DNA of 38,132 nt from Rhizopus sp. PT2906 (lineage: Eukaryota > Mucoromycota > Mucoromycetes > Mucorales > Rhizopodaceae). Numbering within the stretch: the stretch's first letter is position 1; each line of letters begins with the position of its first letter. The notes under the pieces were generated by a model, which was not told the origin of the DNA, did no database searches, and saw only the letters and a program-made list of their open reading frames with translations. The translations under genes and the position numbers were made by a program. Shown here piece after piece: positions 1 to 10,479 of this stretch. Where the stretch lies: the NCBI GenBank assembly GCA_025529335.1, contig JAMYHX010000424.1:1-38132 (forward strand), in the 5' to 3' direction.

Positions 1-136
1 TTATCGATATAGCTTCTCCTTTTTACAAACAGGTCCTTTTCAATTGCTTTTGATAATTACCCACAGCTATACAACTGTGTTTAGCTCTGGTGAATAGGAT
101 GAAAGGAACACATTTGCAGTATCAACAAAAGAACAT

Positions 137-1160
137 GGCCCTTATAAGTCATGCGAAGAAAGAAAGTATTGGGGTGTTGATTACCTTAGAAAAGCAGGGC
201 ATTCCTATGACGGCATCGCAGACATAGTTGAGATAGTTAAAAGCACAATTGTTAAAATAACAAGGCTAGGTAGCCTCTACTAGTCAATACAAAAGATATA
301 ATCCGCAAAAGTCAATGAGAGATCGCATAGATTGCTTATGAGGACCATAGGAGATGAGCCATTCGTAATATACGACCGTCTGAGAGTAGAACTGTATAAC
401 GTACATGTAGAGGTCTGTAGACAGACTGTTATCAGCAGTTTGAAGAGGATGGAGTATGGTTCTTACTTTGCTGCTCATAAGCCAGCGATAGACAAATGGG
501 CACATGAAGAAAAGGCTTCACTTGGCTGATAAACATGCCAATTGGACGGATGAACAGTGGTCTAGCGTCATTTGGAGCGATGAATCTCGGTTCACCGTTA
601 TCGGTAACCATGGTGGTGCCAGATTCATCAGAAAAGTTGATGAACGATATGAAGCTAAGCATATTGTACCAACGAAGAAGTATGGAGGCAGTGGAGTGAT
701 GGTTTGGAGCTGCTTTCATGCCAATGATTTTGGTCCTTTGGTCTTGGTTGACGGCACAGTTGATCAAGAGAAATATATAAATATTTTAACTCAAAGCCTC
801 CATCCCTGGTTCGCGAAACTCTGCCAGCAAGAGTACAGAGACTTTATATTTCAAGAGGATGGAGCTAGCTGCCATACTGGTGGCTATGCGTGATGGTGGA
901 AGGAAATCCACCAAATCAGAGGCTTTGGATACTGGCTCGCACAAAGTCCTGTTTTGAATCCAATAGAGCATGTTTGTTCCGTTTTGGGTAAACTTATCAA
1001 GGAAAGAAGAAGTGAGATAAGAAATACTGAAAAGCCGAGCACTGTACTGAGAGAAGAGTGGGAGAAAGTAAGCCCTGGGTTAACGGCATGTTTGATCGAA
1101 AGTATGAAGGTTCGATGTGAGGTGATGATTACCACAAAAAGAAGGTGGACGAAGTATTGA
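137..1160 (+). pseudogene. Tc1/mariner-like transposase, broken
   Basis: Remains of a Tc1-family DDE transposase. The N-terminal helix-turn-helix part (about 150-330) is in shifting frames. Frame 332-529 carries the linker (YDRLRVELYNVHVEVCRQTV), and a frameshift near 500 leads into the catalytic domain. The first Asp is in WSDESRF and the second in FQEDGASCHT. The last acidic residue is in NPIEH, where the usual SPDLNPIE reads SPVLNPIE. One in-frame TGA at 891-893 separates the second Asp from the Glu; the frame is otherwise open to the natural end near 1160. The stop could be a CGA to TGA transition. I found no convincing terminal inverted repeats, so the element ends are unknown. It is not able to make a full protein. 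Confidence 0.85.
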
Positions 1161-1783
1161 TTTTTCTTTTTAAATAATCATGTCAAGGCTTATTTTTTAT
1201 AAACGCGCAATCTCAAAACCCTGAATATGAAGAACAATGGCCTTCCAAATATTTGACGTATAATTTGTGGAAGATTGGGTTTACATTTTCGTACGAAACC
1301 GAATTATTGTTTATTCTTTACTGACAAGAGTACTAACAACAACAACAGCCAATACCTCAAGCGGGAACGTACTCGGCAGGGTTTATTCTGGGTCTGCCTC
1401 TAGGCCTGATAGAGAGTTCGCTTTCTTCGTCTCGCTGAGTTCGACGCCTGCGATGCGTGGCTGCAACTTGCTATTTGCATGTTTAGCAGGTACAATGACG
1501 TGAATCAACTGGTAAGGGGCAGATGCTAATACGATGCTTGGTTTAAGCGGATGGCTAAGTTTGAATTTTTGTGCTCCCAACATACTTCGACTCCTCTCTG
1601 CGACAATGTTACATGCATGGTTTCATAAAAGCTTATTCATAATGGAGAGCATATAATTTGAAAGGGTTATTCTTAAAGATTTGTATATTGAAAAGAACGG
1701 AATAGTCATAAAGGATTCATAATTATGAGCATATGTTTGATAGATGGTCATATAATGTGTATTAATTTTATTAAATAATATAT
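1161..1783. other. Intergenic region with a GC-rich island
   Basis: No gene recognised. About 1361-1550 is roughly 50% GC and CpG-rich, unlike its AT-rich surroundings. It keeps an open frame on both strands (1267-1503 plus, 1383-1583 minus), but neither product looks like a known protein. A tRNA-like A-box (TGGCTAAGTTTG, near 1552) is followed by a weak B-box (TTCGACTCC, near 1588), but a cloverleaf does not fold. The right edge, at 1767-1772, holds the AATAAA signal (minus strand) of the neighbouring ligase gene. Confidence 0.4.
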
Positions 1784-3445
1784 CTACAATCTAGCCTGAG
1801 GTTTAACAGGTCCCTTAAAGAAGACATCGACCATTTTACGACGCTGGATTTTACCAGTGGCTGTTTTTGGCATAATATCTGTAACATAAATACGCTTGGG
1901 AACTTTAAATTTAGCGAGTTTAGACTGACAGTAAGCTTGGAGTTCACGTTCGATTGATTTCTCATCATCCTTGACACCAGCTTTCAAAACGACTGTAGCA
2001 TGTACCTCTTGTCCATACATTTCATCAGGGACACCAAAACTAACGGCCTCTGCGACCTTTGGATGGCTCAAGAGAACACCATCTAGCTCTATCGGCGAAA
2101 TCTTTTCGCCGCCACGATTGATCAACTCCTTAATACGGCCGGTTAGGATCAGATAGCCGTCTTTATCCTTTTTGCCTTGATCACCTGTACGGAAATATCC
2201 GTCTTTTGTAAAGGAACTGGCCGTTGCTTCGGGATTGTTCAAGTACCCCTTGGTGACATTTTTACCACGGATACAGACCTCTCCTAACTCGGCAGGGTTT
2301 CCTTGTTCGTCCAAAATGACAACTTCTACTCCCTGACCCAAGCCGACTGAGCCCGGCTTATGAGGACCGCGATGAGGTAGAGGGTTAGACGTCATTTGAT
2401 GAGATGCCTCCGTCATGGCATATGCTTCCAAAACAGGCGCTTTGAAGTGTTTTTCGAGTGCTTCAAGAGTGGATGGAGCAAGACTGGAAGAACATGAGCG
2501 AATGAAGCGAATAGGCGGTACTTCCTTCGGAGGATTGCGGAGTAAGATTTGATGGATAGTAGGCACAGCTGTGTACCAATTGCAGTGATTATCCTTGAAA
2601 TCAGGCCAGAAGTGAGAAGCACTGAATCTTTGAGGAATGACAGCAGTGCCACCGGATAGTAAAGTGGACAATAGACCACAGATCAAGCCGTGAACATGAA
2701 ACAATGGCATCACGAGAAGCGTGCGATCTTGTGTATTGAGTTCATAGGTATTGATTATATTACGCATAGATGTTACCAAATTAAGATGAGTTAAAGGAAC
2801 CCCTAATTGTTGCTCTCGATTAGTATAAAAAAAAAAAAAAGAAAGGGGATTTAAACATGATTTCACATGATTCTAACCTTTAGGTCTACCCGTCGTTCCG
2901 CTGGTATGCAATAACAATGCAGGCTCATCTGGTTTCGGGTTGAAGCTATGTATCTGACGATGAGGTTGCTGACTGAACTCAGATGGTGCATGGGCATTGA
3001 TTTCCATTTGAGAACCATTCCAGTGCATCTCGACTACAAATACACCTTGTTTCTTGGCAGCCAAAATGGCAGGATTCTTTTCTTGATTTAATGTACCTTT
3101 GGGTAATACGAGTACAGAACTTTTGGCATCTTCCAAATAAAAGTTAAATTCATCTTCGGTATACGCCGGATTTAAAGGAGAGGCTATCAAGTTCATAAAA
3201 GTAGAACCCAGAAATGCAACGACAAATTCCAATGAGTTTGGATAACTAATCGAGATTGACCTGCCGGGTTCCAAGTAACTCGCGGGTACTAGATTGGATA
3301 GCTTGTTTGAAAAATCGTGAATGATGTCCAGTAATTGATGATATGTGATAGTGGTTGGTACAGGAGCAGATTTAGGAATGATAATGGCTGGTTTCCTAGC
3401 ATCTTTTCTTTGTTCAAATATCGAATATAAAGTATCGCTTGTCAT
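1784..3445 (-). CDS. PCS60: Peroxisomal oxalate/acyl-CoA synthetase (Pcs60/AAE3 type)
   Basis: ATP/AMP-dependent acyl-CoA ligase; the closest family by motif is yeast Pcs60/plant AAE3, which makes oxalyl-CoA. There are two exons, 3445-2878 and 2802-1784, giving 528 aa. The 75-nt intron has a weak donor (GTTAGA), a TACTAAT branch site and TTAG acceptor, and it splits the Gly codon ending the P-loop motif. Visible motifs are LLLHTSGTTGRPKG, YAMTEASHQM, YFRTGDQ, GRIKELINRGGEKISPIE, and PKTATGKIQRR with the C-terminal catalytic lysine. The length matches the family. The C-terminus is ARL, an acceptable variant of the peroxisomal PTS1 signal (yeast has SKL). An AATAAA signal (minus strand) sits at 1772-1767. 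Oxalate specificity is inferred from family resemblance; a medium-chain acyl-CoA ligase is the alternative. Confidence 0.9.
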
Positions 3446-3684
3446 TGTTAAAAGATAAAAAGAAAAAGAATAAAAAAGATGGCTGATCTTTAAATAATTT
3501 TTGCGAAATAGATGACAAACATGACATCATGTAACCATAGATATATCATTTGTGATTGAGAATACCCTGAATATATGTTCTATTTTTCATACCTCATTTA
3601 GGATGCATATGAGCTATTAATAAACCGTACTATAAAATAATATTAGTTTTAAACATAGAGGGACTTGTATATTCATTGTTCTTT
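3446..3684. promoter_or_regulatory. Upstream region of the acyl-CoA synthetase
   Basis: AT-rich 5' flank of the minus-strand ligase gene. A purine-rich stretch (plus-strand AAAGAAAAAGAATAAAAAAG, pyrimidine-rich on the gene's sense strand) lies directly before the start codon. I see no sure transcription-factor site. Confidence 0.3.
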
Positions 3685-3768
3685 AAAGATGAAACCAAAA
3701 GTGGTTTCTGTTTAGATAAGCAACAGAAACCTCGTGAGCATCATCTTTCCGGAAAGAAGCATGCGACA

Positions 3769-3772
<4 letters not shown>
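3685..3772. repeat. Nested inverted repeats (structured-RNA-like)
   Basis: An 88-bp run of dyads. AAAGATGA (3685-3692) pairs with TCATCTTT (3741-3748). Inside it, GAAACC (3691-3696) can pair with GGTTTC (3703-3708), and GGTTTCTGTT (3703-3712) can pair with AACAGAAACC (3722-3731), a perfect 10-bp stem with a 9-nt loop. The two inner hairpins exclude each other. They are followed by the palindromes CTTTCCGGAAAG (3745-3756), GCATGC and ACATGT, then directly by the poly(A) run. The identity is unknown. Confidence 0.6.

Positions 3773-3819
<47 letters not shown>
3772..3819 (+). repeat. Poly(A) run of 48 bases
   Basis: Forty-eight uninterrupted A on the plus strand. It is far longer than any other homopolymer in the window. 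It could be the tail of a retroposed RNA, the poly(T) side of a minus-strand feature, or slippage. The exact length may be unreliable in assembly. Confidence 0.95.
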
Positions 3820-3821
<2 letters not shown>

Positions 3822-3856
3822 ACGATAGATATGCATCTGGAATCACTTTTATTAAT

Positions 3857-4105
3857 TCACAACTGAATATAAAAGTGATCACTCAATTCACTTGGACAAC
3901 ACATATTAATAGATGTCAAATCAGGAGCAGGAAATGGCACAATAAGTTCTGTATCCTTGCATGGAGGAGGATGACACTTGTCAAACATACAAAATTCATT
4001 TTTTACCATATGCCGGCATAGTCGGTATGGTCACCATAAATCCAAGCAGTAATCATAAAAGTAGGAATGACCAAAAAGGTTACGAAGCAGGTAGATAGTC
4101 TTCAT
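3857..4105 (-). pseudogene. Small secreted cysteine-rich protein, frameshifted
   Basis: Reads as a signal peptide plus a short cysteine-rich chain spread over three frames. It begins MKTIYLL, shifts by one base to VTFLVIPTFMITAWIYGDH, then shifts again to NEFCMFDKCHPPPC and later NMCCPSEL before a TGA at 3857-3859. An AATAAA signal (minus strand, 3853-3848) lies just past the stop, as expected for a real 3' end. The start resembles that of the intact 60-aa peptide at 26577-26759 (MKVLYLLVLTV), and both carry a CC pair. I could not find introns that restore the frame, so I call it a pseudogene; an unusual spliced gene is possible. Confidence 0.45.
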
Positions 4106-4708
4106 GATATATAATCTTGGCATAAACTCTAAAAGCACAGAGTATTTATTACCACAATTGGGAAAACTTTTTCTGTTTTTTACCATAATTATCAAAAGGT
4201 TGCATAAAAGGATGCCTCATAAAACAATTATATCATATTACTTTATAAAACACTTTATTTGTACACTGATAAAAAACGATAATTTCAGACAACAAATAAT
4301 AAAAGAGTGCCCACATGAAGCAAAAGAATGAATAAAGAAATGATTTGTAAATCAGTTATTTACATTGATATTGAATCACTGACAACTTTTTCATTTTGTA
4401 TAAAATGTTGATCACATTTATCCTTTCTCAAAATATTAAGCTTATTTTATGTATTAAATGTTGTCTTTTAAACAATAAAGAAGACATAGAAAATCAACAA
4501 AAGTGTTAATTGTTATTAATCCTTCAGTGCGAATAATTTCTGAAAAAAGCGCATCTAATAGTCGCTACTGTCATTACGTTAAACAATATCGTAAGCATAC
4601 AAATAGTTATCAAGATGTATATGTTTATTGTATAAAATTAATAAAGACAAGCGATGTAAATGAGTGTTTTATGTATATATATATGTATATGTGTGTGTGT
4701 ATAGTTAT
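4106..4708. other. AT-rich intergenic region
   Basis: No gene seen. Short open frames on the plus strand look random. A TA/TG microsatellite lies at about 4673-4700, just past the 3' end of the SREBP gene. Confidence 0.5.
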
Positions 4709-7700
4709 CTATATTAAGCCATGAAGTATAGATTGAGCCTTCTCTGCTCGTTTAACAACGATCTGATGAGCACTACTATCTTCAGCATCAACAATATTAT
4801 CTTCATCTGTTATATCACAAGCAGAATCAGTATCTCCTGGATGATGAGTGATAAATCGACCAAGTCGAGTGAGGCGGTCAACGATTGACTGGTTCTCACC
4901 CAGCATTTGCAAATAAGGATGTCGAATCATTCTTCGCAACGCAAGTGTACTTTCTCTCACATGGTCTTCAATCTCGGCCACATCTTGATTGAGTTTCATA
5001 GCCGTGATCCATGCCTCGAGGCCAGCGAAAGAAACGACAAAATCAGCAAGGGAGAGAACGATAGATTCGAGATCATGTCCATCTTCGTTGGTTGCAGAAT
5101 GATTTGTCATCTTTGACTGTTGTTTACGTATTGTTGTGCGCAGTGATTCGGCGCTTTTGAGTTCAGCCAGGCCTTGCTTTTGCTTTTCAACGTCGTTGTC
5201 CTTGAGGAGAGCAGAGCCAACGAGGGTATGTATCATGGTCTTCTTGATCAGTTCATCCAGCTGGTTCAAGGTCGCCTTTTGTGCCACACTAGAACCTCTA
5301 GACGTCATCGAACGAGGTACGCGTTGGATGAGATGAGGAAGCCACTTTTCGACTTGATCCATCTTGTTCTTCCAGAGTGCTTCGGTAGTTGCGCCCACAG
5401 CAGCAAACCAGTAAGCCAAACGCTGCTGATCCGTACTTGTTTCTTCTTTCTTGTCACTTGATTCAGTCAAGAGCATGATGTTTGAGAATTCAGTTTCGAT
5501 AGCATCACTTATTTCACTGCTAGTATCATCATCAAATTCATTGTCGCTATTAGTGTTATCCTCATTGGTTGCCATGAGGGTTACCAAGCGGTCAAATTGA
5601 ATACGGAGATTATCAAGCAAATGGAGAGTAGAGAGGATGGCCACAGGGACCAAGACGGGTGCTGTGTAAGAAATCGAGAGGCCATTTCGCTTAGAGCTCA
5701 GACGCGTCTGGTTCAGGAACACCTCGATAGCCTCTGCCCATACACGTGTCTCTGGCATGCTTCGGATGGATTCATGTTCTTGTTCAGGGTCCAACCAGGT
5801 TAATGAGAGCATCCATTGATTACTTTCTTCAAATCCAATATCTTGGTCATTCTTCTGGATATGGTAAATGGCGTGTTTCCAGAAATAGTTAGATAATCTG
5901 TCAGCCAAGGCTCGGCGAGGAATAGCAATGGTCATTTGCATGGCAGCTGTGGCATAAGCACGAGCATGGGTCTGGTAAACATGGTCGTGCTTGTCTTCGT
6001 CCAACAAGTCGACAAGATTGATCATGTGGAAACAGGCATAGAGCATAGACAGACGGGAGACGTGACCGCTACCACCAAGACAGAGGGTCTCGTTCAATTT
6101 GATCCACTTACAGACCTGGCCCCACTCTTCCTCAGGTGTGAGCAAGTCATGGTCGCCATAGAGAATGTCATAGCCAAGTACATGGTGAGCAAATAAGCGG
6201 AGCGTTTCTTTTAGTAAACCAAAAATGGTTACAATTGTGTCCCGAGGAAGAAGTCGACCAGATTGGTTCAAGATAGAGTACATTTGTCTACACTTTAAGT
6301 CACCCGGTGTCACATTATTGACTTCCTTGCGATTTACATAGTTAGAAGCCAAGCGTCTGGCTGGGTTCACTCGTTTCAGTTTGAGAGAAGAGCCAAAGAA
6401 GAAGGATCGAATGTAAGGTAAGAATAACTGCAGGAGACAGACAACAAACATGGCAGTTCGTATCATTGACCTTTTAAAAATAAGAATTTGTGTTAGTATT
6501 AGACGGAAGAACACTTTTACGGTACCTACCACGTGCTATCAAATTGAAAGAGCGAGGTAAAGATAGAAGTAGAAAGTACTGGGGCATTCAGGTCTTCTTT
6601 TACAGGTGCAGTCGGTGTCCTTGAGACATGATGATGTTCCGCTGGTGTAGTATTTGTCGTCAGCGGTGAGGTAGACAAGAAAGTGATGGCCATAAACATA
6701 GCCATGAATACACGGCTTGCCATAGCAGGGGGTGTAGCTGGATCTGGAGAAGAGGAGGAAGATTCATATTCGTCTGAGGCATCATGAGCGCTTCTATTAT
6801 ATCTTGCTCTCTTTCTGTTTGCTGCTTTACGTTGCTGCTCTTGTTGCTTTTGAAGCTCACGTTCGAGCAGCTGCTGTCTTTGAAGCTCTTTTTCTCTCTG
6901 TTGCTTTTGCATATGGTAACGCTGCAGGATATCGGCACCACCGGGGAGTTGACTGAGTATATTCTGAAGCACTTCGTTTTCACGCTTAATATCTTCACCT
7001 GTCTTTTTCAAGTGATTGATATATTCGGTAGCTTTTCTCAAGATAGTGGCCTTGTTGAGTTTAGTGGCTACGGCGACACCGTCAAGGTATTCTTCACCGT
7101 CTTCACCATCGTCCTCTTCATCGTTCTTTCGTTTTCGACCGTTGTTATCTTTGACCTTGGCATATAAAAGAGCAGGTACTGCATTTTTTAATTCTGCAAT
7201 ACGGTCATTGATATTATTACGATAACGACGTTCGATAGCGTTATGGGCGGTCTTTTTATGTTGTCGTCCCGGTGCATTAACGGAAGAACTATTGCTGGCG
7301 GATGTGTTGACTGAGTTGTTAATAGAGTTTAAAGTTTTTAATCTTTGAATGGGGATTTTGCCTATAAATGAAAATTAGCTTTAATGCATTCTTGTCTTTT
7401 TTTACAAGGGATTATATTGACATTACCTTGTGGTTCCAAGCTACTCGCATTGCTATTCCATCCCATAAAGTCAATATTGGGAGGAGCTATGGTAGGTGTC
7501 GCTGTTGTGGTAGCTGTACTGGGAGTAGTTGAATCCGTGGTCAATTTCGGAGATTGATTTGTAGGATCAGTGCTACTTGTGGTGTTTTCATCTTGTTGTT
7601 GTAAAGGAGAGAATGGTAATGATTCCGGAGTATTACATTCTTGCTTTATATTCTTTTTCCAATCGTCATTTAATGGGTTTGGTTGATCTATTGCTGCCTT

Positions 7701-7976
7701 TTGATCCATTGGTATGATTTCATTTAAAGGTGCATAAAATAAATTTGGATCATTAAATAACTGTTGTTGTTGTTGTTGTTGTTGTTGATTTATGAGTTGA
7801 TTACTATCTAAAGACAAGTATTTATCAAAATCCTGCCATGAATCTTGTTGTAATGCAGCCTGTGCTTGTTGCTGTAATTCAAAATCGAATTGGGAGAGTG
7901 AAAAATAAGGATCGTCATCATTTAATGTATTATTTTCTGTTAAAAAATCGACAGGAAAAGATGCAAAGGTTTCCAT
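4709..7976 (-). CDS. SRE1: Membrane-bound SREBP-type bHLH transcription factor
   Basis: Sterol regulatory element-binding protein. In this family an ER-anchored precursor is cut when sterol or oxygen falls, and the bHLH part then activates sterol genes. Three exons, 7976-7427, 7361-6530 and 6470-4709, give 1047 aa. The introns are 65 and 59 nt; the second has a perfect TACTAAC branch site. The N-terminal activation-like region has a ten-glutamine run. The bHLH spans about 218-301 and begins HNAIERRYRNN, with Tyr230 where most bHLH proteins have Arg, the SREBP signature. The loop is long and acidic, and a Gln/Lys-rich leucine-zipper-like helix follows. Membrane segments lie at about 400-416 and 463-484 with a roughly 45-residue loop between. 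The remaining ~560 residues fit an SREBP C-terminal regulatory domain. A consensus SREBP site lies 135 bp upstream. Confidence 0.93.
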
Positions 7977-8940
7977 GGTTATTCTATAAAGAAATATAAA
8001 GAAGAAGAAGAAAAGGGCTAAAAATTTTTAAGTTCCAAGTTTTTTATTTGTTACTTGCTTTATTTGGTCAATTGGACACTGTTGGTTTGGTCTCCCTCGT
8101 AAAGCTATAAAGTGGCCTGATTTTTTCTTTTTTTTGCCTTCCTAAAATGGAACGTATCTTTTTTACCACGTTTCCTTTAATAATCATTTATTTTAATCAT
8201 TTCATCCTTCATAAAAGAAAACCATGTGTGTCATTCTCTTAAAAGAGAGAAAGAGAGATTGACGATGGTATGACTTATTTTGACTGAAGAAAGAGAGAGA
8301 GAGAGGTAGGAATAAAGCTTCTTATTGAAAGAAGAACTGTCTTGAGACCAGTAAGGATACGACAGATAGGTTGGCTTGTATCTGCCAATAGGATCATTCT
8401 TTTTTTTTGTATGGTATTGCTTGACTCATTCTTCATCAAGGTATTGACAACAAATTAAAGTATTAAAGAAGAAATACATGCTAGTCTTTAATAAGGTCAA
8501 TATGTCTTTTTAACAAGAAACGTTTCTTGTTAATAACTTAATAAAAATTAGTTGTAAAATGCCCTGAGTAAATAAATCACAAGCCGGGATCAACCATAAT
8601 AGTGAAATTGTGCAGTTTTCCTGACATAATCAGTAAAAACATTTGCCTATGTGTAACAAAAGCACTGACAAAAACCACAAGTGGTAAAATACAGTTGCTC
8701 CATCGCCAATTGGACGATTTTTGAAGATAGCAGTCGGACTTTGTTTGACCCAAAAAAGAAAAAGTTGACTTATTCTATTTGAACTATGTTTGCAGTTCTA
8801 GCATGAAAGTATATTTGACAAAGAATGAAGAAAAGCAACAAAGCAGCCATTAAGGAAATGTTTGACTGATTTACAATCAGAACCTACTGCTTCTTGTGAT
8901 GCTATAAGAAGGAAGCTTCTGCCGAAAAGAAGAGTTTATA
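7977..8940. promoter_or_regulatory. SREBP upstream region
   Basis: About 960 bp without a recognisable gene. It contains the SREBP-binding motif at 8111-8121 and several GA- and CT-rich stretches (for example AGAGAGAGAGAG near 8293-8304). The part beyond about 8500 looks like ordinary AT-rich spacer grading into mobile-element debris. Confidence 0.5.
8111..8121 (-). promoter_or_regulatory. SREBP-binding motif upstream of the SREBP gene
   Basis: On the minus strand this reads ATCAGGCCACT. It matches all 11 positions of the motif I recall from Aspergillus fumigatus SrbA ChIP-seq, (A/G)TCA(T/C/G)(C/G)CCAC(T/C). It lies 135-145 bp before the SREBP start codon in the same orientation, which suggests autoregulation. 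Binding is inferred. Confidence 0.6.
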
Positions 8941-8959
8941 AAGTCAAAGGAGGCAGAGA

Positions 8960-9190
8960 GTGTCAATTATAATACGGCATGCAAACGGAAACAAGCTTAT
9001 AGGAATGACCCAGAAAAGAACATTTTTAAAAATAATCCCAACCATATTCCCCAACAGACCAGTTGGCCAACTAAATGAAAAGCATAAGGAGCGTTTGATA
9101 ATCTTCTTTGATGTAAAAGCTTCAGCAACCATTCAGGACGCAGTGAATGATCTAATCAAAGGTTTTACTGGTTTAGATATTACGAATTCT
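8960..9190 (+). pseudogene. Transposase N-terminal fragment, probable
   Basis: A short frame with a helix-rich piece (GQLNEKHKERLIIFFDVKAS, then TIQDAVNDLIKGFTGLDI). It resembles the DNA-binding N-terminus of Tc1-like transposases in mucoralean genomes. No catalytic part follows. The assignment rests on remembered resemblance only. Confidence 0.3.
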
Positions 9191-9257
9191 TGGATATTAA
9201 CGTATTCGATTTTTCTTTCTCTTCTCCCCCTTTATTTTTCTATTTACAACTGTCACC

Positions 9258-9681
9258 ATGGCAGCAATCAAAAGTGAGAAATCGAACAAGACAGCCAACT
9301 ATCTGTTTTTTTTTTTCTTTACATGAAATAGAACACAAGAGGCCGTCGATCTGAAACTACCTGCTAGCTCTGATGAACTTAAAGAATTACTCAAAACCAA
9401 CAACAAAGTCGTTGTCCTCTTCGCTTCCTATGGGGTTCTCATTTGCATAGCAGTAGAAGCTTTCATATACCAATTTGTTCAGATGTACACAAACGTCCTC
9501 TTCCTTAAATTTAATGTGGTGATTACTAACATGTCACTTTAGGATATTGTTAATGAATACCATGGTTACTGATTTTCCTACAGTCATGCACTTCAAGAAT
9601 CATGCAAAGGCTGGTGAAGTCGTCGGTTGCTCCGCCCCTTATATCTATGACAAAGCAACTCATGAGGATTTACTTAATTAG
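9258..9681 (+). pseudogene. Thioredoxin-like pseudogene
   Basis: A degraded thioredoxin fold. The start ATGGCAGCAATCAAAAGTGAG is followed by a probable intron, then frames containing ELKELLKTNNKVVVLFASYG, FVQMYTNVLFLKFNVV and DIVNEYHGY. After a frameshift comes FPTVMHFKNHAKAGEVVGCS, with the cis-Pro motif FPT. The WCGPC active site, expected after VVVLFAS, is replaced by YGVLICIA, so both redox cysteines are lost. A TAG near 9540, a TGA near 9568 and the frameshift break the frame. It is non-functional as a thioredoxin. Confidence 0.7.
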
Positions 9682-9714
9682 CTCGTATAACATTGAAATA
9701 ATAAACGCTTGTTA

Positions 9715-10225
9715 TCATTTAAAAATAACATCTACTCTGTCCATGATGGAAACATTATAAAAAACGGCCTCATTTAGTCCAAATAGCTGAATTCTTTCGA
9801 CAGCTTCGATATCGAAAGACACGTCCTTGTATTTCTCTTCTTCATCTTTCAAATATCTGACACTTGTGGGAAGGCGTAATGCCTTTGTGGATATATTCCG
9901 GGCTTCCAAGTTGAAATTCTTGAGATCAGCAATGAAGATCTTGTTGATCGCTCCAGATCTTGTCCAGTTTCCTCCCTCATAATTGACTATCTCCTGTTGA
10001 AACTTTTCCTGTTGTCCTTAATTTCAGTCTTGGGAGTGTTTTTCATGTCCTCGAGGATCTCATTGGGTAACGGACAGGAAGTTCTTTCATGGCTGTCTCT
10101 TTCGAGTTTGAGAGATCTATTGAGCTCAAGGAACTCCACAATTTGCTCTTGGGTGAGGACACTGACATTCATGAAATATCCGTACCACGATGCGCGGCTT
10201 AGAAAGGAATAAGAATATAGAATTA
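9715..10225 (-). pseudogene. Unknown protein family, frameshifted fragment
   Basis: Two frames on the minus strand join with one shift near 9987. The first (about 10225-9987) contains TQEQIVEFLELNRSLKLERD, and the second (about 9985-9715) contains INKIFIADLKNFNLEARNIS and ends with a stop at 9715. I do not recognise the family. Codon use and the continuous match across the shift suggest former coding sequence rather than chance. Confidence 0.4.
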
Positions 10226-10479
10226 GAAAATTTTATTGTTATGTTACTGAAAATAAAGCATGGCTTGGGAAGCCTATTATCACATCCTTTGTCTCGTCTT
10301 CGTCAACGTCTGAATTTAATGCAGTGCCACTCAAAACTTCTTATCACCAAAAGTGGTCAATGAAAAGAACACTCCAGGCAAACAAAGAAACAACCCTTAT
10401 TGACTAGGTTGGATCGATATAATAAATGGTATATAATTGCAATATTACATTCCCTGAAAAAATAAAACGATAAGATAAA

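Noticed and set aside
1545..1610. Possible tRNA from A-box and B-box-like words
   Set aside because: Spacing is near right, but the acceptor and T-stems do not pair.
3734..4021. Plus-strand ORF with a long poly-lysine run
   Set aside because: The lysines come only from the 48-base poly(A); the rest has no protein-like features.
5136..5461. Plus-strand ORFs inside the SREBP C-terminal exon
   Set aside because: Shadows of a long, motif-consistent minus-strand exon.
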